From positions 1 to 64,000 of the forward strand of contig NZ_LLEI02000010.1 of NCBI RefSeq assembly GCF_001399455.2: a stretch of DNA of 64,000 bases, written 5' to 3'. Positions 33,750 through 44,197 of this stretch are shown here, piece by piece; position 1 is the first letter of the stretch; each line of letters opens with the position of its first letter. The DNA comes from Vibrio bivalvicida (GTDB lineage: Bacteria > Pseudomonadota > Gammaproteobacteria > Enterobacterales > Vibrionaceae). The translations under genes and the position numbers were made by a program. The notes beneath the pieces were generated by a model that worked only from the letters and a program-made list of their open reading frames with translations, was not told where the DNA came from and searched no databases.

Positions 33750-34514
33750 GTGAAAAAGACAGTTTTATCGGGCTTATTCCTTAGTACCGTTTTTGTTACC
33801 AGTGCCATGGTGCACTTACCCGCTCAGTTCGTCGTGCAGTATGCTCCACTACCTAATCAGCTCAAGCTAATAGGCGTTGAAGGGACAGTATGGCAAGGCT
33901 CAGTGCACCAAGTTAAGTGGCAAAACCAAAGCTATGGAGCGCTTAATTGGCAGCTTAATATTGCCAAGCTGTTTACTGGAGGTATAGAAGCTCAGGTGCG
34001 TTTTGGCCGTGGTAGTGATTTGTCACTCCAAGGTCGCGGGATTGTTGGCTACTCACCCAGTGGTTTATACGCCGAGAACTTAATCGCTTCGTTGCCAGTC
34101 GAACAAGTGCTGGAGTTTGCGCCGTCGCTACCTGTTCCTTTAGAACTGAGTGGTCAAGTAGAGTTAAGCCTGCGCTCTTATGCTTACGCCGCTCCGTACT
34201 GTGAAAGCGCGCAAGGCAGCGTAGTATGGAATACCGATATCGTTGGTACACCTATGTCTGATTTGCAAGTAGGCCCCGTAATTGCAAACTTTACCTGTCA
34301 GCAAAGTCGTTTTGATGTCATTGGGCAGCAAAAGAGTGACCAAGTTGAAAGTGGCTTTGTTGCTAAGTTGAATTCTGATCAGAGCTACACTTCTAGTGCT
34401 TGGTTTAAGCCGCAAGCTGAGTTTCCGAGCGCATTTCAACAACAGCTAAAGTGGCTGCCAACTCAAGCTGACAGCGAAGGTAAGTTTCAGTTTAGTTATC
34501 AAGGCCGGCTTTAG
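33750..34514 (+). CDS. gspN: type II secretion protein GspN
   Basis: GspN, 254 aa, is an accessory inner-membrane protein with one N-terminal helix and a periplasmic beta-rich domain (LIGVEGTVWQGS, ALNWQLNIAKLF). It is present in some T2SS operons including Vibrio eps. I chose the GTG at 33750 after AGAGGG; the TTG further upstream lies in gspM. It is the last gene of the operon. No gspO prepilin peptidase gene is nearby, so pilD/vcpD elsewhere must serve. Confidence 0.93.
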   Translation: MKKTVLSGLFLSTVFVTSAMVHLPAQFVVQYAPLPNQLKLIGVEGTVWQGSVHQVKWQNQSYGALNWQLNIAKLFTGGIEAQVRFGRGSDLSLQGRGIVGYSPSGLYAENLIASLPVEQVLEFAPSLPVPLELSGQVELSLRSYAYAAPYCESAQGSVVWNTDIVGTPMSDLQVGPVIANFTCQQSRFDVIGQQKSDQVESGFVAKLNSDQSYTSSAWFKPQAEFPSAFQQQLKWLPTQADSEGKFQFSYQGRL

Positions 34515-34536
34515 CCGCTAAGTAGAAAGATCAAAC

Positions 34537-34570
34537 AGGGCAGTCTAGTGACTGTCCTTATTTGTTTGTG
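34537..34570. terminator. terminator between gspN and envZ
   Basis: AGGGCAGTC and GACTGTCCT form a 9-bp stem (one G-T pair) with loop TAGT, followed by TTATTTGTTTG. The A-rich left side may also let it serve the convergent envZ. Confidence 0.75.
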
Positions 34571-34577
34571 TTTGTTG

Positions 34578-35885
34578 CTATTTGGTGGCTGGGAAGCTGA
34601 TTTGCACTTTCAACCCTCCGCCACTGCGATTGTTAACAATCACTGAGCCATTGTGTTGGCTGACGATTCGTTTAACGATAGCCAACCCTAACCCTGTTCC
34701 TTCGCTTCCACGTGCTGTATCGCCGCGCGTAAAGGGTTCAAATAGTTTGGCGATTTGGCTTTGCTCTATCCCTGGACCATTGTCTTCGACACACACCCAA
34801 ACTAACTTGTTGTCAGCGGTAATGCCTGTGCTCACTTTAGTCCAGCCGTCGCCATAGCGAATCGCATTGACCACTAAATTGCTCACTGCACGTTTGATCG
34901 CAATTGGGCTACCTAGTGTTTCTTTTAGTGGTTGGTGTAGGTCGGTATCAATTTGCACCTCATAACCACCTTCAGATGAAGCGACATCGTTGGCGATCTC
35001 ATTGAGGTCAACTTCAATGAAAGATTGCTTGTTTACCGGTTTGAGGTAATCCATAAACTGGCTGATGATTTCGTTACACTCTTCGGTATCACTGATGATG
35101 CCTTCTGCCAGGTAGCTATCTTCAGGTGACATCATCTCAGTCGCCAAACGAATTCGGGTTAATGGCGTACGCAGGTCATGACTAATACCTGCCATCAACA
35201 AGGCCCGGTCTTCTTCGAGTGCTTGGATACCCTTTGACATTTGGTTGAATGCTTGTGTCACCGAGCGAATTTCTGATGCGCCTTTTTCTGGCAGTGGTGG
35301 TGGGATTTCACCACGACCGACTCCTTTGGCTGCTTTTTCTAGCGCGATCAAAGGACGATTTTGCAAGCGGATAAACAGCCAGCCACCAGCAACAATTAAC
35401 AGTGCCATGATCAGGCTATTGCGAAACAGCGGGGTAAAATCCTCTTCTTGCAGCTCAGAGAGTGGAATGCGCAGCAGTGAGTCTGGCAGGGAGTCTATTT
35501 TCATCCACAATACATAACTCTCCTCTCCAAGCATCATACGAACATCGGTTGGTGAGCCTAGCTCGTTCGTCATCTCTTCACTCATCAAATCAATACGCAC
35601 TGCATGGTGATATTCATCTGCCATTGGGCTGTCTTTGGCATGAACGGTCACGCCAAGTTGCTCTAACACACGTCGACGCAGTGGTGCGTCCATTGCCAGT
35701 CCATCTTCTATGGTTTGAGAGTCATCAAGCATAAGATTAATCTCGTGACCGAGGATCTTATTAAATTGCTGCAGACTCGGCATAAGAGCGTAGTTAAAGA
35801 CTGCGTAATAAGAGTAAATCTGGCTTGCGATAAGCAGAGTTAGAAAGATAAAAATGGATTGAGTAAATGAGCTGCGGATGCGCAT
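34578..35885 (-). CDS. envZ: osmosensor histidine kinase EnvZ
   Basis: EnvZ, 435 aa, is an inner-membrane kinase/phosphatase for OmpR. Transmembrane helices lie near 9-31 and 155-175 around a periplasmic domain, followed by HAMP. The H-box is [17 protein letters not shown] (phospho-His near 241). The ATP domain has [18 protein letters not shown] and GTGLGLAIV. It follows ompR by 79 bases and is separated from it by a strong hairpin. Confidence 0.97.
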   Translation of the reverse strand: MRIRSSFTQSIFIFLTLLIASQIYSYYAVFNYALMPSLQQFNKILGHEINLMLDDSQTIEDGLAMDAPLRRRVLEQLGVTVHAKDSPMADEYHHAVRIDLMSEEMTNELGSPTDVRMMLGEESYVLWMKIDSLPDSLLRIPLSELQEEDFTPLFRNSLIMALLIVAGGWLFIRLQNRPLIALEKAAKGVGRGEIPPPLPEKGASEIRSVTQAFNQMSKGIQALEEDRALLMAGISHDLRTPLTRIRLATEMMSPEDSYLAEGIISDTEECNEIISQFMDYLKPVNKQSFIEVDLNEIANDVASSEGGYEVQIDTDLHQPLKETLGSPIAIKRAVSNLVVNAIRYGDGWTKVSTGITADNKLVWVCVEDNGPGIEQSQIAKLFEPFTRGDTARGSEGTGLGLAIVKRIVSQHNGSVIVNNRSGGGLKVQISFPATK

Positions 35886-35912
35886 AACACCTACCTTGAG
35901 AGAAGGTTAGTA

Positions 35913-35947
35913 TAAAACAAAGAGTGCGAGACTTGGTCTCGCACTCT
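35913..35947 (-). terminator. ompR-envZ intergenic terminator/attenuator
   Basis: On the minus strand AGAGTGCGAGAC-CAA-GTCTCGCACTCT is a perfect 12-bp hairpin followed by TTTGTTTT. It lies 17 bases after the ompR stop and 27 bases before envZ, and should cut read-through into envZ. Confidence 0.87.
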
Positions 35948-35964
35948 ATCAAACATATAATTGG

Positions 35965-36684
35965 TTAAGCTTCTTTGCCGTCAGGGACGAACACATAACC
36001 TAAGCCCCATACCGTTTGAATGTAGCGAGGTTTACTTGGGTCGACTTCGAGCATACGGCGCAGGCGAGAGATCTGCACGTCAATTGAACGCTCCATCGCT
36101 GAGTATTCTCGACCGCGAGCCATATTCATTAGCTTATCACGCGACATTGGCTCACGAGCATTGGTCACGAGAGCTTTCAATACGGCAAACTCACCAGAAG
36201 TTAGCGGCATGGCTTCATCGCCACGGAACATTTCACGTGTACCTAGGTTTAGGCGGAAATCACCAAACTCAACCACCGATTCTTCACTACTTGGCGCACC
36301 TGGCAGCTCGGTAGTTTGACGGCGTAAGACCGCTTTAATACGAGCTAATAGTTCACGTGGGTTAAACGGTTTTGGTAAGTAGTCATCTGCCCCTACCTCT
36401 AGGCCGACGATACGATCAATCTCGTCCCCTTTTGCGGTCAGCATCAGAATCGGTAACGTGCTGTTGGCATTACGCAGGCGACGGCAGATCGATAGTCCGT
36501 CTTCGCCTGGTAACATCAGGTCTAGCACCATCAAATGGAAAGTTTCACGCGTTAGCAGGCGGTCCATCTGCTCACTGTTGGCAACACTACGAACTTGGAA
36601 TCCTTGTTCAGACAAGTAACGCTCTAGTAGTGCACGAAGTCGTGCATCATCATCAACAACTAAGATCTTGTGATTTTCTTGCAT
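35965..36684 (-). CDS. ompR: response regulator OmpR
   Basis: OmpR, 239 aa, has an N-terminal receiver (DDDAR acidic pocket; phospho-Asp in MVLDLMLPGEDG near residue 55; KPF lysine near 105) and a C-terminal winged-helix DNA-binding domain (YSAMERSIDVQISRLRRMLE, QTVWGLGYVFVPD). It regulates porin and stress genes. It is the first gene of ompR-envZ and is divergent from greB. Confidence 0.98.
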   Translation of the reverse strand: MQENHKILVVDDDARLRALLERYLSEQGFQVRSVANSEQMDRLLTRETFHLMVLDLMLPGEDGLSICRRLRNANSTLPILMLTAKGDEIDRIVGLEVGADDYLPKPFNPRELLARIKAVLRRQTTELPGAPSSEESVVEFGDFRLNLGTREMFRGDEAMPLTSGEFAVLKALVTNAREPMSRDKLMNMARGREYSAMERSIDVQISRLRRMLEVDPSKPRYIQTVWGLGYVFVPDGKEA

Positions 36685-36859
36685 GTAATGGGTCCACCTA
36701 GTTAATAAGCTTGCGCGACTTCAGGCTGTTGAAACAGTCACCTTTATGCGCAACTTAAAATGTAACACTGTTCTTAAGCTATTGGAGCAAAGAATTGTTA
36801 ACGTTTATTTCCTTTTTAGCTAATGTATATCGGAACTTCAATTTAATAACGTCAGAAAT

Positions 36860-37339
36860 ATGAAAACGAACCTAATAACAAGAGAAGGCTTTGATCGACT
36901 TAAAAAAGAGCTCGATTTTTTGTGGAAAGAAGAGCGTCCGGAAGTGACTAAAAAAGTGACTTGGGCAGCGAGTCTCGGTGATCGGAGTGAAAACGCAGAT
37001 TATCAATACAACAAAAAGCGCTTAAGAGAGATAGATCGCCGCGTACGCTATCTGCGTAAGCGCTTAGAGCAAGTCAAAGTGGTCGATTACTCTCCGCAAC
37101 AAGAAGGCAAAGTGTTTTTTGGCGCTTGGGTGGAAATAGAAAATGAAGCCGGTGACGTCAAAGCATTCCGTATTGTTGGCCCTGACGAAATCTATGGTGA
37201 TGCTAAGGGCTACATTTCGATTGATTCGCCGATGGCACGCGCACTGTTGAAAAAAGAAGTCGATGACGAGTTTAGCGTCAAAACCCCGGAAGGTTACAAA
37301 GAGTGGTTTGTTAACTGTATCCGCTATGGTGCTGAATAA
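36860..37339 (+). CDS. greB: transcription elongation factor GreB
   Basis: GreB, 159 aa, stimulates RNA cleavage by backtracked RNA polymerase. The coiled-coil N-domain has the acidic tip with SLGDRSENADYQYNK (catalytic Asp/Glu). The C-terminal FKBP-like domain (GDVKAFRIVGPDEIYGDAKGY) is intact. It is divergent from ompR, as in E. coli. Confidence 0.97.
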   Translation: MKTNLITREGFDRLKKELDFLWKEERPEVTKKVTWAASLGDRSENADYQYNKKRLREIDRRVRYLRKRLEQVKVVDYSPQQEGKVFFGAWVEIENEAGDVKAFRIVGPDEIYGDAKGYISIDSPMARALLKKEVDDEFSVKTPEGYKEWFVNCIRYGAE

Positions 37340-37340
37340 C

Positions 37341-37367
37341 AAAAAGTCCCGATTTGCGGGACTTTTT
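37341..37367. terminator. bidirectional terminator between greB and the retropepsin-like gene
   Basis: AAAAAGTCCCG and CGGGACTTTTT form an 11-bp stem with loop ATTTG. Both flanks give T-runs, serving the two convergent genes. Confidence 0.93.
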
Positions 37368-37374
37368 GCTTTAA

Positions 37375-39258
37375 CTATTTTTCGCTAGCGGGCTTGTCAG
37401 TCAGAATGTAGTTGTGCTCACTGCCGACAACTGCACCATATTTAAGGAAGTTTTTACCTAAGATCATGCTGTAGTGGAAACGGCTACGGTCTTTGAGGTT
37501 AACGCGGATCTTTTTCTCTAGTTCACCGAGTTTGACCTGCATCTCGACCACTGGGCGAATGGTTGGTTGCTCACCTTTCTTCGCCCTAATCTTCATGCTA
37601 TCGACTACCTCTAGGGTAAAGTCTTTCTCCATGCCAAGATCATTTTTGTAGGTAAAACTGACCATAGGCTTGCCGTCTTTTTCGAACTGTTTGATGTTCT
37701 GTGCATTGATCGAGCTGACATCGGCACCCGTGTCGAGCTTGACTGGGAAGCTAAGGCCTTCTACTTGTGCTACTTCAATATGGCCTGCTTTAAACAACGG
37801 GTAAGAATCGAGAAGATGATCGGTGCGGGTATTGATCAGCACCCCATTTTTCGACATTTTCTGACCGATGATGAAGTAGTCTTTGGTTTCGTCTTGGTCA
37901 AGAACATCAATCGCGTACGGCAGTTCAACTTTTTCACCGTATAAGGTGAAGGTACCAAACACTACCGGGCGGGTAGAGTCACCAACTTTTAGTGTCTTAT
38001 TGATTGGTTTAGAAAATTGCTGCGCTTCACCGTTTTGGTCGGTGAGATAATAGGTCACCCACTCCTTGCCATTTTTGTCAAAGATCTCGAAGCTCGCGAC
38101 CTTCAGTAGCGATGTTTTAACCACTAAAGAAGGCTCAGCAGTCAGCTCAATACCATCAAGTAGCAGCGACTCTTCACCAGAGACTTGCATTGCCTTTGAT
38201 TTGCTACTCATGGTTTGAGGTGTACCTGCAAGTAGAGATACCGCGCTAGTATCTATCATAAAGCGTCGATTAAGCGTCCCTTTGCCAAGGCGCAACTGAG
38301 AGTTGAATTTGCTACGGTCGGTTAAGTAGACGAACCAGTACTGAGTTTCAGCGTCGTTGGTTTCGACTGGAATAAAGACCATCGGGCGTTTAGTGCCGCT
38401 CACATTGAGCATGCGCACTAGCGGTCGAGTGAGTGTCGAACGATTGCCGTTATCATCCTCAATATCAAATGAGACTTGCTGTTTCTTGTTGTCGACTTTG
38501 ATATTAGTGGCATGTAGAGCGGAGTAATTGTTTTGCAGTGAGTAGCTGACCTTTTGTTTAACACCCGCGATCTCAACCGCTTCTTTTTTGCCAATAAGCT
38601 GCGCGTTTTGCTGCTCTTGCAGATAATCGTACCCTGCGTAAACCCAAGCGTTGTTATCTAAAAAGGTTTTGCCGATCAGAATCGGGGCTGAAAACTGAGT
38701 TCTATCGGTCAAATTAACCTCTGTCATCACCGTTTTACCTGCAATGGTCATAGATAACGCAATCGTAGGTCTTAGGATCGGTTCTTTTTGGGTTCGATTG
38801 CGAATCACACCGACGTGTTCTATTGGTCTGGTGATCTGGATATTTTCTCCCGTATGTGGGTGTTTAATGGTGAAAGTCACTTCAACACCGTAAGGGGCAA
38901 AAAGCTCAGCATTCCAATCATCGTAATCGACGTTATCAATTGGGGCAAAGTCAACTAAAGCCTTCATCAGCTCTTGATCTTTTAGGTGACTGAATTTTGA
39001 ATGGGAACTAGATACGCGAATATTAGTCGCGTGCATCGACGTCGTATCGGCTCCGGTATCAATCTTACCAGCAAATGAAACTCCTGTTAGCGCTTCTATC
39101 TCGTTGAGATAAACACTCTCTACACGACCCAGAACGAGCTTGTCATCGAGTGTATAGACAGGTGATTGAGTAGACGCATTAATAGTGGTGCTGCTTTGAT
39201 CGGCTAACACATAGGATGAGACTAGGGAGATAGATAATGCCAGTAAGATTTTTTTCAT
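37375..39258 (-). CDS. multi-repeat retropepsin-like (RimB/Zn_protease family) exported protein
   Basis: A 627-aa protein with a signal peptide (cleavage after VLA, residue 19). It is built of four tandem repeats of the family annotated as ATP-dependent zinc protease/RimB-like aspartic protease (PF05618). Repeat 1 (about 45-210) has KIDTGAD at 65-71 and ends ILIGKTFL. Repeat 4 (about 490-612) has KLDTGAD at 507-513 and ends MILGKNFL. Repeats 2 (about 230-340) and 3 (about 365-480) keep LRLGKGTL and FIIGQKMS but have no DTG. Usual family members are one repeat of about 150-160 aa. It is periplasmic by its signal peptide. The substrate is unknown. Confidence 0.8.
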   Translation of the reverse strand: MKKILLALSISLVSSYVLADQSSTTINASTQSPVYTLDDKLVLGRVESVYLNEIEALTGVSFAGKIDTGADTTSMHATNIRVSSSHSKFSHLKDQELMKALVDFAPIDNVDYDDWNAELFAPYGVEVTFTIKHPHTGENIQITRPIEHVGVIRNRTQKEPILRPTIALSMTIAGKTVMTEVNLTDRTQFSAPILIGKTFLDNNAWVYAGYDYLQEQQNAQLIGKKEAVEIAGVKQKVSYSLQNNYSALHATNIKVDNKKQQVSFDIEDDNGNRSTLTRPLVRMLNVSGTKRPMVFIPVETNDAETQYWFVYLTDRSKFNSQLRLGKGTLNRRFMIDTSAVSLLAGTPQTMSSKSKAMQVSGEESLLLDGIELTAEPSLVVKTSLLKVASFEIFDKNGKEWVTYYLTDQNGEAQQFSKPINKTLKVGDSTRPVVFGTFTLYGEKVELPYAIDVLDQDETKDYFIIGQKMSKNGVLINTRTDHLLDSYPLFKAGHIEVAQVEGLSFPVKLDTGADVSSINAQNIKQFEKDGKPMVSFTYKNDLGMEKDFTLEVVDSMKIRAKKGEQPTIRPVVEMQVKLGELEKKIRVNLKDRSRFHYSMILGKNFLKYGAVVGSEHNYILTDKPASEK

Positions 39259-39480
39259 CGCGGTTCCAACTACTCGTTATTCGCACAGGTCGTGAACGAA
39301 TTTAGTTCCATTTTTTAGTTCTAAGTTCTGAACTATCTTTATTTCTGACATAACTTTCACATATTTGCCAAACTATTAGCAAAACAATTGCGTAACCTTG
39401 CTAGCGATAACAAAAAATGTTGGGTTTTGCACGAGTAATCCCAATATAAAGAAGGTTTAAAACAACAAGAGATTCAACGG

Positions 39481-41805
39481 ATGAGCCACGCTATCTGTAA
39501 TTTGATTGCTCAGGAACTGAGTGTTCGACCTGAGCAGGTCACTGCTGCTGTTAACCTTATTGATGATGGAAACACAGTCCCTTTTATTGCCCGTTACCGT
39601 AAAGAAGTCACGGGTGGATTGGATGATACTCAGCTGCGTAATCTTGATAGCCGTTTATCCTACTTACGCGAGCTAGATGAGCGTCGCCAAACCATTCTTA
39701 AATCGATTCAAGAGCAGGGTAAGTTAACCTTTGAGCTTGAAGCTGAGATAGCGCAGGCAGACAGTAAAACGCGTCTTGAAGACCTTTACTTGCCTTACAA
39801 ACCAAAGCGTCGCACCAAAGGCCAAATCGCAATCGAAGCGGGTCTAGAACCGTTAGCCGATAAGCTTTGGAATGAGGCTTTGACTGAGCCAGAAGTCGAA
39901 GCTGCAAACTACATTGATGCAGACAAAGGCATTGCAGATACCAAAGCCGCTCTAGATGGCGCTCGCGCTATTGTGATGGAGCGAATTGCAGAAGATGCAA
40001 ACTTACTAGAGAAAATCCGTGCTTACCTTAATCGTAACGCTGAACTTGTGGCGAAAGTCGTTGAGGGTAAAGAGCGCGAAGGTGAGAAGTTTAAGGACTA
40101 CTTCGAACATAATGAAGCGCTGAGTAAAGTGCCATCGCACCGCGCACTTGCGATGCTACGCGGACGTAATGAAGGTTTCTTGACCCTAGCGATGAATGCT
40201 GACCCTGCGCAAGAAGAAGGCGTTCGCCAGTCTTACTGTGAGACGATTATCAGCGACCATTATGGCATTTCCCTGAGCAATGCACCGGCTGATACTTGGC
40301 GTAAGCAAGTCATTAGCTGGGCATGGCGCATCAAAGTTTCTATGCATATGGAAACTGAACTCATGGGGGCGATGAAAGAACGCGCTGAGATTGAAGCGAT
40401 TGAGGTTTTTGCCACTAACCTTAAAGACTTGTTGATGGCAGCACCGGCTGGCCCTCGTGCGACGTTAGGTCTTGATCCGGGTCTACGTACTGGCTCTAAA
40501 ATTGCGGTTGTAGACTCTACAGGCAAGGTGCTAGCGACAGAGACTATCTATCCGCATCCACCACAAAAACAATATGATAAATCAGCTCAGATTGTTGACG
40601 CCTTAGTGCGCAAATACAACGTTGACTTGATTGCGATTGGTAACGGTACGGCTTCACGTGAAACGGATACGTTTGTTGCTGATCTGATTAAACGTGGCAA
40701 CCTCAAAGTGCAGAAAATCATGGTTAGCGAAGCAGGTGCATCGGTTTATTCAGCGTCTGAGCTTGCAGCGAACGAGTTCCCGAATTTAGATGTGTCACTA
40801 CGTGGTGCAGTGTCGATTGCTCGCCGCCTACAAGACCCGCTTGCTGAGCTGGTTAAGATTGATCCTAAATCGATTGGTGTGGGTCAGTACCAGCACGATG
40901 TAAGCCAATCCATGCTGGCCAAACGTCTTGATGCTGTGGTCGAAGACTGTGTGAACGCGGTGGGCGTAGATGTGAATACTGCATCACCAGCACTATTGAC
41001 TCGCGTGGCTGGCTTGTCGAGCACAATTGCGCAAAACATTGTTGATTATCGTGATGAAAATGGCCGCTTTGAAGCGCGTACCACGCTGAAAAAGGTCGCG
41101 CGCTTGGGGCCTAAGGCATTTGAGCAGTGTGCAGGCTTCTTGCGCATTATGGAGGGTAAGAACCCATTGGATGCTTCTTCTGTTCACCCAGAAGCGTACC
41201 CTGTGGTCAAAGCGATTGCTGAGAAAAACAGTAAAAATGTCAAAGCGCTGATTGGTGATACTCAGTTCCTACGCGGACTTCACGCTGTTGATTATACCGA
41301 TGACAGTTTTGGTGTGCCGACGGTGAGCGACATCATCAAAGAGCTAGATAAACCGGGTCGCGACCCACGCCCTGAGTTTAAGACAGCCACATTCGCTGAT
41401 GGCGTTAATCAGGTTTCTGATCTTGAACCTGGGATGGTGTTAGAAGGGGTAGTGTCTAACGTTGCGAACTTTGGTGCTTTTGTTGATATCGGCGTTCACC
41501 AAGATGGCTTAGTGCACATCTCTGCGCTGACGGACCGTTACGTTTCTGATCCGCGTGAAGTGGTTAAAGCGGGTGATATCGTCAAGGTGAAAGTGATGGA
41601 AGTGGATGTGCAGCGTAAACGTATTGGCCTTTCAATGCGTTTGACCGATGAGCCAGGGCAAGACAACCGAACTCAGCGTACAAGTGCTCCACGGGGTCAG
41701 CAGCGACAACAGCAAGGTGGTCAACGCCGTCGTGACGAGTCGTCCAGCGGTAATAGTGCGATGGGTGGTGCTTTTGCTGCTGCCTTCGCCAAAGCGAAAC
41801 GCTAG
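39481..41805 (+). CDS. tex: Tex family RNA-binding transcription accessory protein
   Basis: Tex/YhgF, 774 aa, is a nucleic-acid-binding protein related to Spt6. It has an N-terminal helical domain, a YqgF-like RNase H fold ([17 protein letters not shown] near 330), helix-hairpin-helix motifs ([18 protein letters not shown] near 495-510) and a C-terminal S1 domain ([21 protein letters not shown] near 655). The tail is Gln/Arg-rich and low in complexity ([15 protein letters not shown]). The greB-tex neighbourhood matches other gammaproteobacteria. Confidence 0.97.
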   Translation: MSHAICNLIAQELSVRPEQVTAAVNLIDDGNTVPFIARYRKEVTGGLDDTQLRNLDSRLSYLRELDERRQTILKSIQEQGKLTFELEAEIAQADSKTRLEDLYLPYKPKRRTKGQIAIEAGLEPLADKLWNEALTEPEVEAANYIDADKGIADTKAALDGARAIVMERIAEDANLLEKIRAYLNRNAELVAKVVEGKEREGEKFKDYFEHNEALSKVPSHRALAMLRGRNEGFLTLAMNADPAQEEGVRQSYCETIISDHYGISLSNAPADTWRKQVISWAWRIKVSMHMETELMGAMKERAEIEAIEVFATNLKDLLMAAPAGPRATLGLDPGLRTGSKIAVVDSTGKVLATETIYPHPPQKQYDKSAQIVDALVRKYNVDLIAIGNGTASRETDTFVADLIKRGNLKVQKIMVSEAGASVYSASELAANEFPNLDVSLRGAVSIARRLQDPLAELVKIDPKSIGVGQYQHDVSQSMLAKRLDAVVEDCVNAVGVDVNTASPALLTRVAGLSSTIAQNIVDYRDENGRFEARTTLKKVARLGPKAFEQCAGFLRIMEGKNPLDASSVHPEAYPVVKAIAEKNSKNVKALIGDTQFLRGLHAVDYTDDSFGVPTVSDIIKELDKPGRDPRPEFKTATFADGVNQVSDLEPGMVLEGVVSNVANFGAFVDIGVHQDGLVHISALTDRYVSDPREVVKAGDIVKVKVMEVDVQRKRIGLSMRLTDEPGQDNRTQRTSAPRGQQRQQQGGQRRRDESSSGNSAMGGAFAAAFAKAKR

Positions 41806-41827
41806 CAACTTGGTGATCTAAAAATAT

Positions 41828-41864
41828 AAATCCCCGTAGTAGCGATACTAACGGGGATTTTTTT
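41828..41864 (+). terminator. tex terminator
   Basis: AAATCCCCGTAGTA and TACTAACGGGGATTT pair with a single bulge around GCGA, followed by a run of seven T residues. Confidence 0.92.
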
Positions 41865-41950
41865 CGGCATTACCTTATCGAACCAAGTGATACCAACCAG
41901 AATAAATATCTGATCATCTCTTTTATCCCGATGGGTATAACGACAAGGTA

Positions 41951-42421
41951 CTACAACACCGCAATTACATCAGATGGGGGGTTAGGTGCCACGGCATCTC
42001 CGTAATGAAACTTAATCACGGTTCTGCGTTTAGCCATCATCCCTTCTGTTATCGCCGCATCGATTATGCGCCTCGGCAAGCGAAAGCGCATGGCGTAGCC
42101 TTTACCTTGATGTTCGCTATAACTTTCCAGTGCCAACAGTTGGAATAGCCTTTCGAGGGTGTCTTTCGGTTCTTCCTGAGAAACAGCAACTGCGCTACCA
42201 CTTTCTTCCGTCTCATAGCTTGGGTGCTCTGAGGGGTCCCATGATGATCGCTTTCGCCGTTTATCGTCTGCTGTTACCTTTCGTTGTGCGTTACTCTTGG
42301 TCAATGCAATTGTCGGTACAATTGGCTCGCGGACTTTATTGTCACGCGCCGCTTGTTCCGTTTGCACATTAACCGATGGGGCGATGAGTGGAACACTTAC
42401 GTTCGTAGGTGATACGAGCAT
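41951..42421 (-). CDS. conserved hypothetical protein
   Basis: A 156-aa protein with no signal peptide or membrane segment. The N-terminal two thirds are polar and probably disordered (basic ADDKRRKRSSWDPSEHPSYE, then acidic). The C-terminal part (residues 85-150, DTLERLFQLLALESYSEHQG and YAMRFRLPRRIIDAAI) looks helical and folded. It has a strong AGGAGG ribosome site and a normal codon pattern, so it is likely a real gene. I do not recognise a domain, and no protease motif is visible. It lies between tex and bioH, in the same direction as bioH. Confidence 0.65.
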   Translation of the reverse strand: MLVSPTNVSVPLIAPSVNVQTEQAARDNKVREPIVPTIALTKSNAQRKVTADDKRRKRSSWDPSEHPSYETEESGSAVAVSQEEPKDTLERLFQLLALESYSEHQGKGYAMRFRLPRRIIDAAITEGMMAKRRTVIKFHYGDAVAPNPPSDVIAVL

Positions 42422-42555
42422 TCATTAACCTCCTCACGCCCAACCTGAGAGTAGGGGCGAACCCTAGCAACTCCTTCGGTTAGTTTATTTATCGACCAAT
42501 TAAGATAAATGTTTAGTGCAGATTTTTACTTTTTGCACATTGTTCACGTGTCACT

Positions 42556-43350
42556 TTAGCGGGTGATAAATTGGTGAACTTGTTGGCAAAACGTTTCGAG
42601 CTCAGTTATAAATGGCGCGTGAGAAGACTCGGTAAAAATGAAGCTATTGCTGCTTGGGGCAAGGGTATCGACGTCGCTGGCAACTTTGACGGGTACAAGG
42701 CCATCCAAACGCCCATAAAGACGAAGCAGTGGAATTGCTAGGTTTTCCAGCTCGCTGCGGTAGTCGATATCGGCTAACAGTTGCAAGCCCGTCAAAAGAG
42801 ACGTTGGATTTGGTGTTGGTCGAGACAGTACGGCTTTCTTGAGTCGTTTGACATCCTGTCTTGCAGAGGGGCTCCCCATTGCCTGTAAGGCCATAAAACG
42901 TTCGATGGTTAGCTGGAAATCATCGACTAGCTGTTCGGTGAAAGCGCTAAGCACATTAGGCTGGATCCCTCGCCAAGGTCTTTGTGCGGCAAACTTGGGT
43001 GAACTTGCCACAGTAATCAACTTTTGTACACGCTGTGGATGATTCAGTGCAATATGTGTTGCCACTAAGCCACCTAAAGACCAACCGAGCCAGATTGCTT
43101 TCTCTGGAGCATGTTGTAGTACCTGCTCAGCGAGATGTGGCATGTCGTCAAAATATGACTGATGACTGTGACCAAAGCCTGGTAGATCAACAACATGGAC
43201 ACAGAAGTGTTGGCTAAGTGTCTCTACGGTTTGCTGCCACACCGCGCCATTCATCCCCCAGCCATGGAGAAGGACTAGGTCATTACCTTGGCCAGTTGAT
43301 TGCCAATACAAAGATTCACTTTTGCTCTCGGTTTGTCGCACTTTTTCCAT
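42556..43350 (-). CDS. bioH: pimeloyl-ACP methyl ester carboxylesterase BioH
   Basis: BioH, 264 aa, is an alpha/beta hydrolase that releases pimeloyl-ACP from its methyl ester in biotin synthesis. The oxyanion segment is LLHGWGMNGAVW, the nucleophile elbow GWSLGG (Ser near 90), the acid YGRLDGLVP and the histidine SSHAPFITE. It is divergent from comF, the arrangement also found in E. coli (bioH-gntX). Confidence 0.95.
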   Translation of the reverse strand: MEKVRQTESKSESLYWQSTGQGNDLVLLHGWGMNGAVWQQTVETLSQHFCVHVVDLPGFGHSHQSYFDDMPHLAEQVLQHAPEKAIWLGWSLGGLVATHIALNHPQRVQKLITVASSPKFAAQRPWRGIQPNVLSAFTEQLVDDFQLTIERFMALQAMGSPSARQDVKRLKKAVLSRPTPNPTSLLTGLQLLADIDYRSELENLAIPLLRLYGRLDGLVPVKVASDVDTLAPSSNSFIFTESSHAPFITELETFCQQVHQFITR

Positions 43351-43409
43351 CCTTTCGCTTGCTACTCTAGCTACACAATCATCGAATACTGCTTCAATGG
43401 AGTGAGGTT

Positions 43410-44111
43410 ATGTTAACTCAAAGGGTAGCTAAATACATCGCTGACCTGTTGCCTATGCACTGTGAGGTTTGTCATCTCCCGTTAGACAAGCCTTTTCCAC
43501 AAAGTGGTATCTGTGTGCATTGCGCTCGATACTTTGCACCTACTGCACGTTGTCAACGCTGTGGGTTGCCGGCACCTTATAAGGTTGAAGAGTGTGGGCA
43601 ATGCCTTAAGAAGCCTCCAAAATGGCAACGGCTTTATTGTGTTGCAGATTATCAACCGCCACTTTCTCAGTATGTGCATCGGCTTAAGTATGAGCGTCAG
43701 TTTTGGCAGGCCAACAAACTGGCTCGTCTGCTTACTCCTAGGATTGAAACCCCCGCTCAACTTATCACTTACGTTCCACTGCATTGGGGCAGGTATCTGC
43801 AACGCGGCTTCAATCAAAGTGAGTTAATTGCGATATCGCTTGCACGTCAACTCGACCTACCATGTAAGCCGCTATTTCGGCGCATTAGGGCGACGCCGCA
43901 GCAGTTAGGGTTAACTAAGGCAGAGAGGCGGAGAAATCTTCGCCTAGCTTTCACTTTAAATAGAGAGGTCTATGTTGAGCATGTCGCGATTGTTGATGAT
44001 GTCCTCACTACCGGAAGTACGGTGCAGCATTTATGTGAATTACTGCTTGAAGCAGGGGTGAAAAATGTTGATATTTACTGCATCTGCCGTACTCCTGAGC
44101 CTGCAAGTTAG
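43410..44111 (+). CDS. ComF/GntX family phosphoribosyltransferase-like protein
   Basis: A 233-aa ComF-family protein. N-terminal double zinc ribbons hold four CxxC-type pairs (CEVCHLP, CVHCARY, CQRCGLP, CGQCLKK). The C-terminal part is a PRTase fold whose PRPP loop is VAIVDDVLTTGSTV. Homologs support DNA uptake in Vibrio and Haemophilus; E. coli GntX is the ortholog by context. The ATG follows AGTGAGG. nfuA follows at 86 bases. Confidence 0.92.
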   Translation: MLTQRVAKYIADLLPMHCEVCHLPLDKPFPQSGICVHCARYFAPTARCQRCGLPAPYKVEECGQCLKKPPKWQRLYCVADYQPPLSQYVHRLKYERQFWQANKLARLLTPRIETPAQLITYVPLHWGRYLQRGFNQSELIAISLARQLDLPCKPLFRRIRATPQQLGLTKAERRRNLRLAFTLNREVYVEHVAIVDDVLTTGSTVQHLCELLLEAGVKNVDIYCICRTPEPAS

Positions 44112-44197
44112 TATAAATTGACTAAAAGGCTAGATCTCTCAGTTTTCAGGAGTAAAATGGTCAACTAATAGCCTACAAAATTACTCAGGTATTCGTC

